Of a stretch of 64,000 bases of DNA, positions 22,665-32,537 are shown in pieces. The stretch spans positions 1 through 64,000 of the forward strand of contig JAAYPE010000103.1 of the NCBI GenBank assembly GCA_012519975.1. Reading direction: 5' to 3'. Numbering within the stretch: position 1 is the first letter of the stretch; each line of letters opens with the position of its first letter. This DNA comes from Clostridiales bacterium. GTDB taxonomy: Bacteria > Bacillota > Clostridia > Oscillospirales > Acutalibacteraceae. The translations under genes were made by a program, and so were the position numbers. The notes below the pieces were generated by a model. That model made no database searches and was not told the origin of the DNA. It saw only the letters and a program-made list of their open reading frames with translations.

Positions 22665-24905
22665 TTAAAGAGAAAGTTGTTCACCTTGTATATCATCTGG
22701 TGCTAAAAATGCTCCTAAAGCTGGCAAATTTTTGGTGCGATACCTTTGTGGTTTTTTAAATTCTCCTTCATCGTAGGGCTTAACTTTAAAGAGTTTTTGA
22801 CCCTTTTTAAGCGACATAACCCCGACTCCGATTGTGTCTTTTGTTGTTTTTGGAGCTATTGAACCAGTGTTTAAAATCAAAAATCTTCCAGCACTTGACT
22901 CTAAAGTAAATTCACAATCTTCCTTAATATAATTTATTGACGCAACCGGACTTCTACCCGAATATGCTTTAACTAGCTTTCTACGATTTGTTTTAGTTTC
23001 ATAAACATTCATCTCAAGCTTTGCAACTTTTCCGTTTTCAAAAAAGAAAAGCATATAACCAGAATAATCATCTATTACAGTCATATTTACAATATTTTCG
23101 CCATCATCCATTTGCAATCTTGTTGGAATGTATTCACCCAAAAGGCTCGCTTTTGTATCATCAAAATCAGAAACCTTAGCCTTGTAAACTTGGCACTTAT
23201 CGGTAAAGAACAACAGCTCTTTTGCGTTTGTTGCCTCAACAACATCCTTTATACTGTCGCCATCTTTTAGTTTTTGCTCTCCACTCATACGAAGCGATTG
23301 AGGTGTAATTTTTTTAAAATATCCCGCCTGACTAAAAAATAAAGTAACAGGATAATCAGGTATTTCCTCTTCTATTTCAAGCTCTTCTATTTCAGACGCA
23401 TAAATAATCTCACTTTTTCTTTCCTTGGAGTATTTTTTTATAACATCATTTAACTCTGAAATAATTATTTTCTTTACTCTGTTTTTATTGTTTAGAATAT
23501 CTTCCATATCCGCTATTTCTTTTTCTAACTTTTCAATATCGGCTAATCTTTTTAGAATATATTCTTTGTTTAAATGACGCAACTTTATCTCTGCCACATA
23601 TTCTGCTTGAATTTCATCAATTCCAAAACCAATCATAAGATTTGGAACAACCTCTGCTTCCTCTTGAGTTTCTCTTACAATTTTTACCGCTTTGTCTATA
23701 TCGAGTAAAATTTTTGACAACCCACGAAGAAGATGAAGTTTTTCTTTGCTTTTGGTGTAATTAAAATATGTTCTACGCCTTACACATTCTGTTCTAAAAG
23801 CTATCCACTCATTAAGTAATGACTTGACACCTAAAACCTGAGGAGTTCCGCCTATTAAGACATTAAAGTTGCACGAGAATGTGTCTTCAAGTGTTGTAAT
23901 TTTATAGAGCTTTTGCATTAATTTTTCTGCATCAACTCCACGCTTTAGGTCTATCGTTATTTTGAGTCCTGATTTGTCAGTTTCATCTCTTATGTCACTA
24001 ACTTCTTTTATTACGCCTGCCTTTGCACGCTCAATTACTTTATCAATTATTGCCTCAGCAGTTGTAGTTGGTGGAATTTCTGTAATATCAATACAGTTAC
24101 TTGCTTTGTCATAGGCATATTTTGCCCTAACTTTAATTCCGCCTCTACCAGTTTTATAAATTTTATTTATATCATCAAAATCATACAGTATCTTTCCGCC
24201 ACCTATGAAGTCTGGCGCTTTTAGAGTGTCTGTAACAAGATGCTCGGGATTTTTTATAAGCTCTATTGTTGTTTCGCATACTTCTTTTAAATTAAATGAG
24301 CATATAGAGCTTGCCATTCCTACAGCAATACCAGAGTTTGCATTTACAAGAATTGAGGGAAAGGTGACTGGCAAAAGTGTAGGTTCTTTCATTGTATTGT
24401 CATAGTTATCTACAAAATCAACCGTATCTTTATCAATATCCCTAAACAATTCCGTTGCAATAGAGTCTAGTTTTGCTTCTGTATACCTTGATGCCGCCCA
24501 CTGCATATCCCTTGAATACGACTTTCCGAAGTTACCCTTTGAATCAACATAAGGATGCAATAATGCCTCGTATCCTCTCGAAAGTCTTACCATCGTGTCA
24601 TAAATTGCTTGGTCACCGTGCGGATTTAATTGCATAGTTCGACCAACTATGTTTGCTGATTTTGTTCTTGTAGAAGTTAAAAGTCCCATTTTATACATTG
24701 TGTACAGCAATTTTCTATGAGACGGTTTAAATCCGTCAATTTCTGGAATAGCGCGCGACAATATAACGCTCATTGCGTAGGGCATATAGTTTACTTCTAG
24801 CGTTTCAGTTATACGCTGATTTACTACCTCTCCTGCACCTAAAATATGTGCATTTGAGTCTGCTAAATCATTTATTTTATTTTTTTTATCTTTCTTTTTA
24901 GCCAT
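22665..24905 (-). CDS. parC: Type II topoisomerase subunit A (ParC-like)
   Basis: DNA-cleaving subunit. SHRKLLYTMYKMG, the catalytic Tyr in AASRYTEAKL (near residue 130), INPHGD-like LNPHGDQAIYDTMVRL, and GIAVGMAS are present, followed by a coiled-coil and a reduced beta-pinwheel C-terminus. I see no GyrA box (Q-R-R-G-G-R-G type), which favours topoisomerase IV-like decatenation over supercoiling. 746 residues. It follows parE by about 45 nt. The start ATG leads MAKKKDKKNK. Confidence 0.88.
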   Translation of the reverse strand: MAKKKDKKNKINDLADSNAHILGAGEVVNQRITETLEVNYMPYAMSVILSRAIPEIDGFKPSHRKLLYTMYKMGLLTSTRTKSANIVGRTMQLNPHGDQAIYDTMVRLSRGYEALLHPYVDSKGNFGKSYSRDMQWAASRYTEAKLDSIATELFRDIDKDTVDFVDNYDNTMKEPTLLPVTFPSILVNANSGIAVGMASSICSFNLKEVCETTIELIKNPEHLVTDTLKAPDFIGGGKILYDFDDINKIYKTGRGGIKVRAKYAYDKASNCIDITEIPPTTTAEAIIDKVIERAKAGVIKEVSDIRDETDKSGLKITIDLKRGVDAEKLMQKLYKITTLEDTFSCNFNVLIGGTPQVLGVKSLLNEWIAFRTECVRRRTYFNYTKSKEKLHLLRGLSKILLDIDKAVKIVRETQEEAEVVPNLMIGFGIDEIQAEYVAEIKLRHLNKEYILKRLADIEKLEKEIADMEDILNNKNRVKKIIISELNDVIKKYSKERKSEIIYASEIEELEIEEEIPDYPVTLFFSQAGYFKKITPQSLRMSGEQKLKDGDSIKDVVEATNAKELLFFTDKCQVYKAKVSDFDDTKASLLGEYIPTRLQMDDGENIVNMTVIDDYSGYMLFFFENGKVAKLEMNVYETKTNRRKLVKAYSGRSPVASINYIKEDCEFTLESSAGRFLILNTGSIAPKTTKDTIGVGVMSLKKGQKLFKVKPYDEGEFKKPQRYRTKNLPALGAFLAPDDIQGEQLSL

Positions 24906-24949
24906 TTATAATCATCCTTATTTCATTTTAATATAACAGAAAAAAACAA

Positions 24950-26929
24950 TTAACTTACATCTGTCATATCAACATAAAGGTGCCCATTTTTTGCTATATG
25001 TTCTTTTCGTCCTTCTAAATTGTCGCCAAGCAAAAGGTCAAAAACATCTGCTGTAAGCTTTGCATCGTCTGGTTTTATTTTTATAAGCCTTCTAGTATCT
25101 GGGTTCATAGTTGTAAGCGACATCATATCTGCCTCATTTTCACCAAGACCTTTTGAACGCTGTATTGTAAATTTTTCGTTACCTATTTCTTCAATTGCTT
25201 GTGTTTTCTCACTCTCTGTATAAGCAAACCAAGTTTGATTTTTGCTTGTTATTTCATAAAGGGGCGACTCTGCAATATACACTTTTTCTGCCTCTATTAG
25301 CGTTGGCATTAACCTGTAAATCATAGTTAATATAAGTGTTCTGATTTGAAACCCATCAACATCGGCATCGGTACATATAATTACTTTATCCCATTTTAAT
25401 GCATCAAGATTAAATGAGGACAAATCCTTATTTGCTTTATTTCTTACCTCTACCCCACAACCTAAAACTTTAATCAAATCAGTTATAATGTCATTTTTAA
25501 AAATTCTATCATATTCGGATTTAAGACAATTTAAAATTTTACCTCTAACTGGAATTATAGCTTGAAACTCTGAGTTTCTAGCCTGTTTACAAGCGCCAAG
25601 GGCAGAATCTCCCTCCACTATAAACAGCTCTCTTTTTGCCACATCTTTACTTCTGCAGTCTACAAACTTTTGCACCCTGTTTGACATATCATTAGGTGAT
25701 TGAAGAGTTCTTCTAAGATTTTGCCTTGTAGATTCTGCTCTAATACGGCTACGCATATTGACCAAAACCTGCTCTGCAATTTTTTCTGCTTCGATTGGAT
25801 TTTCAATAAAATATACTTCAAGCTGATGACGTAAAAAATCCGTCATAGCCTCTTGAATAAATTTGTTATTTATAGCTTTTTTTGTCTGATTTTCATAAGA
25901 GGTTTGTGTTGAGAGCGATGATATTACAAGCACCATACAATCCTCAACATCTTGAAATGTAATTTTATTATCACTTTTTATATACTTATTATTTTGCTTT
26001 AGATACGCATCAATTTGCGAAACAAAAGCACTTCTAGATGCCTTTTCAGGTGCTCCACCATATTCAAGCCAGCTTGAGTTATGATAATACTCTTTTAGCT
26101 GTTTTTTGTTTGAAAAACACAATGCTACATTAATTCTAACTTTGTAATCCGGCTTGTCCTTTCTATCCCTTCCAATTCTTTCAGTTTGCCAGAATTGAAC
26201 AGAAGAAAATGCATCATCTTGCGTAAATTCTTTTACATAGTCGGTAATTCCATCCTCATAAAGATACTCATAAGTTTCAAAGCTACTGCCTACTTGATTA
26301 CGAAGTATAAATTTTACACCCGCATTTACTATTGATTGACGCTTTATCGTTTCTTGAAAATACTCAAGTGGAATGTCTATCTCTGTAAAAACATCTGTAT
26401 CAGGACGCCACTTTATAATTGAGCCTGTATCTTTTTTATCATACTTCTCTTTTATTAACTCAGAGCTTGGCTCACCTTTTTTAAAGTTCATTACATATCT
26501 ATACCCGTCACGATGAACTTCTGCCTCCATATACTCAGAAGAGTACTGGGTAGCGCAAAGTCCCAACCCATTAAGACCGAGCGAAAATTCATAACTGCCA
26601 CCAGTATTTGTGTCATATTTTCCGCCGGCATACATCTCACAAAAAATTAATTCCCAGTTAAATCTTTTTTCATTCTGATTATAATCCATTGGAATTCCAC
26701 GACCAAAGTCCTGAACCTCTATAGATTTATCTTCATACCTGGTTACAACAACTCTGTCGCCAAAGCCCTCTCTTGCTTCATCTATTGCGTTTGAAAGAAT
26801 TTCAAACATAGAATGCTGGCAACCCTCTAAGCCATCTGACCCAAATATAACTGCTGGACGTTTTCTTACTCTATCTGCACCCTTCAACTGCGATATGTTA
26901 TCATTTCCATATCCTGCTTTTTTCGCCAT
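24950..26929 (-). CDS. parE: Type II topoisomerase subunit B (ParE-like)
   Basis: ATPase and TOPRIM subunit partnering ParC. The GHKL site has Glu and Asn in FEILSNAIDEAREG, FGRGIPMD and a GLNGLGLCATQ loop. TOPRIM motifs EGDSALG and CTDADVDGFQI are intact. About 659 residues. The ATG at 26929 follows GGGAGG at good spacing; the longer frame is untypical. Several otherwise conserved positions differ from standard GyrB/ParE (for example EILSNAIDEA for EIVDNSIDEA, GCQHS for GLHHL), placing it in a divergent Clostridial type. parE then parC form one operon with a promoter at 27021-27050. Confidence 0.88.
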   Translation of the reverse strand: MAKKAGYGNDNISQLKGADRVRKRPAVIFGSDGLEGCQHSMFEILSNAIDEAREGFGDRVVVTRYEDKSIEVQDFGRGIPMDYNQNEKRFNWELIFCEMYAGGKYDTNTGGSYEFSLGLNGLGLCATQYSSEYMEAEVHRDGYRYVMNFKKGEPSSELIKEKYDKKDTGSIIKWRPDTDVFTEIDIPLEYFQETIKRQSIVNAGVKFILRNQVGSSFETYEYLYEDGITDYVKEFTQDDAFSSVQFWQTERIGRDRKDKPDYKVRINVALCFSNKKQLKEYYHNSSWLEYGGAPEKASRSAFVSQIDAYLKQNNKYIKSDNKITFQDVEDCMVLVISSLSTQTSYENQTKKAINNKFIQEAMTDFLRHQLEVYFIENPIEAEKIAEQVLVNMRSRIRAESTRQNLRRTLQSPNDMSNRVQKFVDCRSKDVAKRELFIVEGDSALGACKQARNSEFQAIIPVRGKILNCLKSEYDRIFKNDIITDLIKVLGCGVEVRNKANKDLSSFNLDALKWDKVIICTDADVDGFQIRTLILTMIYRLMPTLIEAEKVYIAESPLYEITSKNQTWFAYTESEKTQAIEEIGNEKFTIQRSKGLGENEADMMSLTTMNPDTRRLIKIKPDDAKLTADVFDLLLGDNLEGRKEHIAKNGHLYVDMTDVS

Positions 26930-27020
26930 AACTTCCTCCCATATTAATATAAAACTATATTTAAATAATAAAAACACTCAAAATACCAAAAACTACATAA
27001 TTATCCACATTAACAATAAT

Positions 27021-27050
27021 ACTTTACACTATATATTGAGGTTATGTCAA
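27021..27050 (-). promoter_or_regulatory. Promoter of parE-parC
   Basis: TTGACA (27045-27050), 18-nt spacer, TAAAGT (27021-27026) on the minus strand, about 90 nt before the parE start. Confidence 0.6.
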
Positions 27051-27113
27051 GAAATGCAAAATAGTTGCCTTTTAAAAAGGTACTTATCCTATTATGCTAT
27101 ATTAACATATGAA

Positions 27114-27145
27114 AAAGCTGTCGAAATACCGACAGCTTTAATATT
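27114..27145 (-). terminator. Terminator after the LiaF-like gene
   Basis: A 10-bp stem AAAGCTGTCG/CGACAGCTTT (27114-27123 and 27130-27139); on the minus strand it is followed by TTCATATG after a TTTTT run. It ends the ftsH-liaF-like transcript. Confidence 0.75.
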
Positions 27146-27157
27146 ATGCAGTATTAA

Positions 27158-27883
27158 TCACTTGATTAAATTTACAATGTCTACTCCACCAAAAAAGGTA
27201 AAATATCTTATTGTAAAAATTGGCATACCATCATCGCTAAGATTTCCAACCTGATTGTCACAACCGCCGAGCAAAGCAACTCCAGTTGTTTCTACTTGAA
27301 AACCTTTTGGTGGCACAATATCTATTCCTCCAAAAATTGCAGTAACATTAAATGTTACACTACCTGCTGGAACTGCATCCGAAAGGTCTAATTCAATTCC
27401 ACCTAAAATAGCAGTAGCATCTCCGCCACGCAAATTTTTGCTTGAGCATTTGCTATGATTGCCACCAAATATCGCTAAAAAAGACGGCGTGTCTGATTCA
27501 CTTTGAGTCGTTTTCCTTCTAAAATCTGTCTCGCTAACAATCTCCGCTTTTTGACTTTTTATTTTTGATACACTCTTGAGTTCACCAAAGATTAAATATA
27601 AACCTAGAATAATTAAAGCCAAAGATACTGTAATGCCGTTTAGCATTTTGCTATCTATCCAGCCCTGTTGACTTATAAGTAGCCATATTCCTAAAAATAA
27701 AAATGCAATGTTACCAATATCTATTTTTGAAGACAACATATTGCCAATTGCAGGAATAATTATAAATAGTGTCCACCAACCGTTAAAACTGCTTATATTC
27801 CAAAAGCCAAAAACATCGCCACAATATATTATTCCAAATGCTATTGCCACAACACCAAATAATGTTTTTGTTGCATTTTTCAC
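27158..27883 (-). CDS. LiaF-like membrane protein
   Basis: 241 residues: about four hydrophobic segments in the first 110 residues (IAFGIIYCGDVFGFW, WWTLFIIIPAIG, IAFLFLGIWLLI, LALIILGLYLIFG), then a beta-rich soluble domain with repeated AIFGGN, AILGGIELDLS, AIFGGIDIVPP and ALLGGC units, the hallmark of LiaF-like C-terminal domains. LiaF proteins restrain cell-envelope stress kinases; here no LiaRS pair is adjacent. GTG start with AGGGGTG 7 nt upstream. It follows ftsH by about 30 nt and ends in a terminator. The regulatory role is inferred from the family. Confidence 0.78.
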   Translation of the reverse strand: MKNATKTLFGVVAIAFGIIYCGDVFGFWNISSFNGWWTLFIIIPAIGNMLSSKIDIGNIAFLFLGIWLLISQQGWIDSKMLNGITVSLALIILGLYLIFGELKSVSKIKSQKAEIVSETDFRRKTTQSESDTPSFLAIFGGNHSKCSSKNLRGGDATAILGGIELDLSDAVPAGSVTFNVTAIFGGIDIVPPKGFQVETTGVALLGGCDNQVGNLSDDGMPIFTIRYFTFFGGVDIVNLIK

Positions 27884-27914
27884 AACTTGACACCCCTTTA
27901 AAGTTCATTTAATC

Positions 27915-30617
27915 CTACTTTTTTTGATTATCCTCTTCATCATTACTAGACGATTCTTTTTCATCAAAATCACGAGTCGCTTTTAATAGCTCATACAATT
28001 CATAAATCTCATCGTTTTCAGTTAATTCAATTCCCTCATCGTCATCTTGAAGATATTCGCTAAGCACATCTGCCATATTTTCAATATCAACATCAGGCAA
28101 TGCGTTTGAATTTTCCTCGTCAATCGAGTCGGATAGGTTCTTTATTTTTTCTTCACCAGTTGCAAGCTTTCTATCATTTTGTTCATATGATAGAAATGAA
28201 TTTATAGACAATTCCTTTAATTCATCAGCAACATCAGAATACGGGTTAGAAAACTCTTCTAAATTTTCTTGCAAATCCTTATTTGGGTTTTCGTCTATAT
28301 TTGTATAGTTCGTTTCATATCCTAAAAACTCAAAATCATAACTTTTGTCGTCTGTCTTTTCATTTGTTTCATTTGATATTTCTTTTTTTGTGTTTTCTAT
28401 TGCAGTTTTTTCATCTATTATCTCTTCAAAGAGTTCTGTTTCTTCCAACTTAACACTTTTTGAGTTGTTTTTATCTGCAATATTATCAGTCAAATCAGAT
28501 TTTATTTTGGTTTCACGCTCTTGTGTTTCCTGCAAAGTTTTTTCGTTTGTGTCTGTTCTCGGGAGCGCTGAATCAAAAGGGTCTGGAGTATTTTCAACCT
28601 CGCTTACCTCTTGTGTTTTTTCTGATTCGTTTTCATTTGATTTCGAGTTGGAATCATTGTTTTTCAAATCCGAATCAGACTCTAAGTCGCCTGACACCTC
28701 ACCAGTATTATCAGGCTTAGAATTACTTTTGCTATCTTTATTTTTTATTTTCCCTGATAAATCGTAATCTTCATCAGTAGTCATAAGTTTTTCAAACAAA
28801 TCTCCGTCAATTTTTTCGTATTCAATTAAATAATTTGATACTCTATGAAGCTTATCAATATTCGAGCGAAGTATATCCTCTGCTCTTTCATACGCATCAA
28901 TTATAATCTTATTAATTTCACTGTCAATTTCGGCCGCAGTACTTTCAGAATAATTTCTTACATGGCTATAATCTTTTCCAAGGAAAACCTCTTGATTTCC
29001 TGAGCCGTAGGAAATAGGTCCTAAAATATTACTCATACCATATTTTGTAATCATTTTTCTTGCAATGTCTGTTGCTCTTTCAATATCATTAGATGCACCT
29101 GTAGAGATATCTCCCAAAACAACAGCCTCTGCAACACGACCACCTAAAAGTGTTACAATTTCGTTTAGCATATCACTTTTTGCCATATAGCTTTTATCCT
29201 CTGCAGGTATGGACATAGTGTATCCACCCGCCATTCCACGAGGTATAATCGAAATTTGATGCACTGGATCCATACCCTCAATATAAAATGTTGTGAGAGC
29301 GTGACCAGCTTCGTGATATGCAGTTAATTTTTTCTCTTTATCGCTAATTTTCCTTGATTTCTTTTCAGTTCCAACAACAACCTTAATTGTAGCCTCGGCA
29401 ATTTCTTCCATTGTTATTGCATACAAACCTCTGCGTGCTGCAAGCAATGCTGCCTCGTTTAGCAAGTTCTCAAGGTCTGCACCCGTAAAGCCTGCTGTGG
29501 AGCGAGCAATTTTATCAAGCTCAACATCAGGTGCTAACGGTTTTCCCTTAGCGTGAACTTTTAATATTTCTTCTCTACCCTTAATATCAGGATAATGAAC
29601 TGTAACTTGACGGTCAAAACGCCCAGGCCTTAAAAGTGCAGGGTCGAGTATGTCAGGTCTGTTCGTTGCGGCAATAATTATGACACCCTCATTTGTGCCA
29701 AAACCGTCCATCTCAACGAGTAATTGATTGAGTGTTTGCTCACGCTCGTCGTGTCCACCACCCATACCAGCACCACGGTGGCGACCAACTGCATCTATTT
29801 CATCTATAAATATAATTGCTGGGGCATTTTTCTTTGCCGATTCAAACAAATCTCTTACCCTTGATGCACCAACACCTACATACATCTCAACAAAATCAGA
29901 ACCAGAAATTGAAAGAAAAGGAACATCAGCCTCGCCAGCTACTGCCCTTGCCAGCAAAGTTTTTCCGGTACCGGGAGGGCCTACAAGCAAAACACCTTTT
30001 GGTATTCTAGCTCCTAGGTCACTAAATTTATTTGGGTCTTTTAAAAACTCAACAATTTCGCTAAGTTCTTCTTTTTCTTCATCAACGCCTGCAACATCAG
30101 CAAAAGTGGTCTTTCGTTTTTCATCAACTCCTGCTTTTATTCTTGCTTTACCAAAGTTCATAGACCTATTAGTTTCATTGCTCATTGTTTGGTTCATCTT
30201 TTTGGTAACAAAAACAAGAGATGCAATTACAAGTGCCATTAGCAGTATAGTTGGTAACACCGACATCCACACAGATGTTGACGCACCTTCAATATAATCC
30301 ATTTTAACTGGATTTTCTGCATTTTCCGTATTTTGCTCTCTAACTTTGTCGTGAACATCCTTGATGAATAAGTTGACATTGGGAACAGTATAAATCTTTT
30401 TTTCTTTTTCCCCTTCTAAGACATAAGTCAACTTACCACTGCCAAGATTTAGGCTATATTCTGTTACTTTGCCTTCATCAAAGTACTTAACTATCTCATA
30501 ATATTCTACTCTATCTGTTGTATTGGTAGAAAGATACCAAAAAATTCCTGATATAATTAAAAGTGGAATAAAGAGTAGCGATAACGCAGCACCCCAGCTA
30601 TTTTTTTTGCTTTCCAA
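27915..30617 (-). CDS. ftsH: ATP-dependent membrane metalloprotease FtsH with long acidic tail
   Basis: Membrane AAA protease that degrades unassembled membrane proteins and regulators. Two membrane segments (about 10-30 and 115-138) bracket an extracytoplasmic domain. Walker A GPPGTGKT is at 213-220, Walker B IIFIDE at 268-273, the second region of homology near 312-336, zinc HEAGH at 435-439 and the third ligand region DIERATD at 511-517. The core ends near residue 620, where normal FtsH would stop soon. A further 280 residues, rich in Asp, Glu, Ser and Asn, follow and look largely disordered. It lies about 40 nt after hpt. Confidence 0.95.
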   Translation of the reverse strand: MESKKNSWGAALSLLFIPLLIISGIFWYLSTNTTDRVEYYEIVKYFDEGKVTEYSLNLGSGKLTYVLEGEKEKKIYTVPNVNLFIKDVHDKVREQNTENAENPVKMDYIEGASTSVWMSVLPTILLMALVIASLVFVTKKMNQTMSNETNRSMNFGKARIKAGVDEKRKTTFADVAGVDEEKEELSEIVEFLKDPNKFSDLGARIPKGVLLVGPPGTGKTLLARAVAGEADVPFLSISGSDFVEMYVGVGASRVRDLFESAKKNAPAIIFIDEIDAVGRHRGAGMGGGHDEREQTLNQLLVEMDGFGTNEGVIIIAATNRPDILDPALLRPGRFDRQVTVHYPDIKGREEILKVHAKGKPLAPDVELDKIARSTAGFTGADLENLLNEAALLAARRGLYAITMEEIAEATIKVVVGTEKKSRKISDKEKKLTAYHEAGHALTTFYIEGMDPVHQISIIPRGMAGGYTMSIPAEDKSYMAKSDMLNEIVTLLGGRVAEAVVLGDISTGASNDIERATDIARKMITKYGMSNILGPISYGSGNQEVFLGKDYSHVRNYSESTAAEIDSEINKIIIDAYERAEDILRSNIDKLHRVSNYLIEYEKIDGDLFEKLMTTDEDYDLSGKIKNKDSKSNSKPDNTGEVSGDLESDSDLKNNDSNSKSNENESEKTQEVSEVENTPDPFDSALPRTDTNEKTLQETQERETKIKSDLTDNIADKNNSKSVKLEETELFEEIIDEKTAIENTKKEISNETNEKTDDKSYDFEFLGYETNYTNIDENPNKDLQENLEEFSNPYSDVADELKELSINSFLSYEQNDRKLATGEEKIKNLSDSIDEENSNALPDVDIENMADVLSEYLQDDDEGIELTENDEIYELYELLKATRDFDEKESSSNDEEDNQKK

Positions 30618-30655
30618 ACAAAATCCCTCCTATGTTGAGTATATATTTAAATTTG

Positions 30656-31195
30656 TTACTCACTATAAATTTCTTTTTTTAAAACTCCTAAATAGGGTAA
30701 ATTACGATACTTTTCATCATAATCCAAACCATATCCAACCACGAACTCATCTGGAATTTGTGCCCCTGCATAATCAGCAGACAAAGGAACGGCTCGTCTA
30801 TCTGGCTTATCAAGAAAAGTACATATTTTAATGCTATTAGGATTTCTTGTTCCTAAAATCCCCATTAATGATTGTAGCGTTCTGCCTGTATCTAAGATAT
30901 CTTCAACAATCAAAAGGTCATAGCCCGACAAATTAATATCTAGGTCTTTTATAATTTTTACAGCTCCAGAGCTTACAGATTTGTCGCCATAACTTGAAAC
31001 AACCATAAAGTCAATTTTGCACGGAATATCAATCGCCCTCATCAAATCCGCCATAAATATAACTGAACCTTTTAGTACACTTATAAGCAAAAGATTTTTG
31101 CCTTTATAGTCTTTGCTAATTTGTGCCCCCATATTTTTAACTATCTCAGAAATTTGATTTTCATCTAACAAAATTTCTTTTACATCCTCTTTCAC
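30656..31195 (-). CDS. hpt: Hypoxanthine phosphoribosyltransferase
   Basis: Purine salvage enzyme making IMP or GMP from hypoxanthine or guanine with PRPP. The flexible-loop region SSYGDKSVSSG, the PRPP motif LLIVEDILDTGRTL and the C-terminal PDEFVVGYGLDYDEKYRNLP are all intact. 179 residues is normal. It sits between tilS and ftsH, the same order as in Bacillus (tilS-hprT-ftsH). Confidence 0.96.
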   Translation of the reverse strand: MKEDVKEILLDENQISEIVKNMGAQISKDYKGKNLLLISVLKGSVIFMADLMRAIDIPCKIDFMVVSSYGDKSVSSGAVKIIKDLDINLSGYDLLIVEDILDTGRTLQSLMGILGTRNPNSIKICTFLDKPDRRAVPLSADYAGAQIPDEFVVGYGLDYDEKYRNLPYLGVLKKEIYSE

Positions 31196-31199
31196 GGAC

Positions 31200-32537
31200 T
31201 TACCTCCCGATTGTTATCTCTAAAATATTTTTTGTATTCTCGGTCACAGCTACACTCTCACTTGCACCAAAACCCTCAATCCAAAAGATTTCATCATCAC
31301 TCGAGAGAATAATGATATCATTTCTTTTTTCTACAGGTATTTTAGCTTCATTAAAAAGTTTTTTCAGTGATTTAGTAACATTTCTACCACGGGGGGTAAA
31401 TTTGTCGCCCTGCTTTCTGTTCCTAAAAATACAACACCCAATCATTTTATCATAATCAACGAAATTATCCAATACATCTTTATCATTTTTTTTAATTGTT
31501 TTATAATCAAAATCACAAAACAACCTTGTTTTTATAGTTCCACAGGGTGTATTTACATTTTTATCATCAAATGGAACGCTCCAAAAAAAAGTTTTTTTAT
31601 TATAATTAGGAAAATCAATCACATCATTTTTAACTCTTATATAACAATTTTCACAAATCTGAATCTGCCCTTGTAAAAACAAAATATTATCTACCATATC
31701 TATATGTTTTTGTTGTGGATAAATTTTACAATTTTTAAAAATCAAGTTTGCTATAACTCTTTTTCTTATTGCTATATGTTCTTTTCTAATTAAAACTGCG
31801 TCGTACCCATCGTTTATTTGGGCTTTTTGGATTGTGTTTTCTGCAAGCGAGTTTAGCAGATTTTGATCTTCTTTTAAACTAGAAGTGCATCTGTAAACTG
31901 CATCACAAAATGCAGGGTTAATTTTTTCTAGTTCTGGAATAACATTATGCCTTATCCGATTTCTTGAATATATCGTTTGGTTATTTGTGCTGTCTGTGAC
32001 AAAACTCAGCCCGTTTTCTAAGCAATATTTTTCAATATCCGCTCTGCTACATTCAATTAACGGACGAATTATTTTGCCCCGTTTTTCAGGAATTCCACAA
32101 AGACCTTTTAGTGTTGCTCCTCTGGTTAGATTAAACAACACCGTTTCAGCATTATCACTTTTTGTATGTGCTGTTGCAATTATTGCATTTTTATCAATAC
32201 TCTCAAAAAACTCATATCTAATACGCCTGCCACATTCCTCTTCGCTCTCTCCTGTTTGCTTTGAGATGTCTGGAATACTGGTGCGTAGAATTTTCAATTC
32301 AATTTTTTCTCTATGACAATAGTCTTTCACAAATTCTTCGTCTTTTTCTGCTTCCTCACCACGAATTCCGTGGTTTATATGCGCTGCTATAATTTTTATA
32401 TTATAATCCTCTTTTATTGAATTTAAAAAGGAAACAAGCGCAATCGAATCTGCTCCACCAGATAGGGCAACAACTACTGTTGCCCCATTAGTAAGCATTT
32501 GATAGCGCTCAATTACACTCAAAGCCTTATCCTTCAT
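31200..32537 (-). CDS. tilS: tRNA(Ile)-lysidine synthetase
   Basis: N-type ATP pyrophosphatase that adds lysine to C34 of the CAT-anticodon tRNA-Ile, making it read AUA. The PP-loop VALSGGADSIALV is near residue 25, AHINHGIRGEEAEKDEEF follows, and C-terminal TilS domains with GDKFTPRG are present. The ATG at 32537 is chosen: AAAGGA lies 6 nt upstream and MKDKALSVIERYQML matches the family; the frame continues 52 codons further into dnaB. It overlaps dnaB by 11 nt. About 445 residues. Confidence 0.93.
   Translation of the reverse strand: MKDKALSVIERYQMLTNGATVVVALSGGADSIALVSFLNSIKEDYNIKIIAAHINHGIRGEEAEKDEEFVKDYCHREKIELKILRTSIPDISKQTGESEEECGRRIRYEFFESIDKNAIIATAHTKSDNAETVLFNLTRGATLKGLCGIPEKRGKIIRPLIECSRADIEKYCLENGLSFVTDSTNNQTIYSRNRIRHNVIPELEKINPAFCDAVYRCTSSLKEDQNLLNSLAENTIQKAQINDGYDAVLIRKEHIAIRKRVIANLIFKNCKIYPQQKHIDMVDNILFLQGQIQICENCYIRVKNDVIDFPNYNKKTFFWSVPFDDKNVNTPCGTIKTRLFCDFDYKTIKKNDKDVLDNFVDYDKMIGCCIFRNRKQGDKFTPRGRNVTKSLKKLFNEAKIPVEKRNDIIILSSDDEIFWIEGFGASESVAVTENTKNILEITIGR

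Noticed and set aside
29728..30297. A 189-codon open frame on the plus strand antisense to ftsH
   Set aside because: It lies wholly inside the conserved AAA region of ftsH, has Ser/Pro-rich shadow composition and no ribosome-binding site or known motif.
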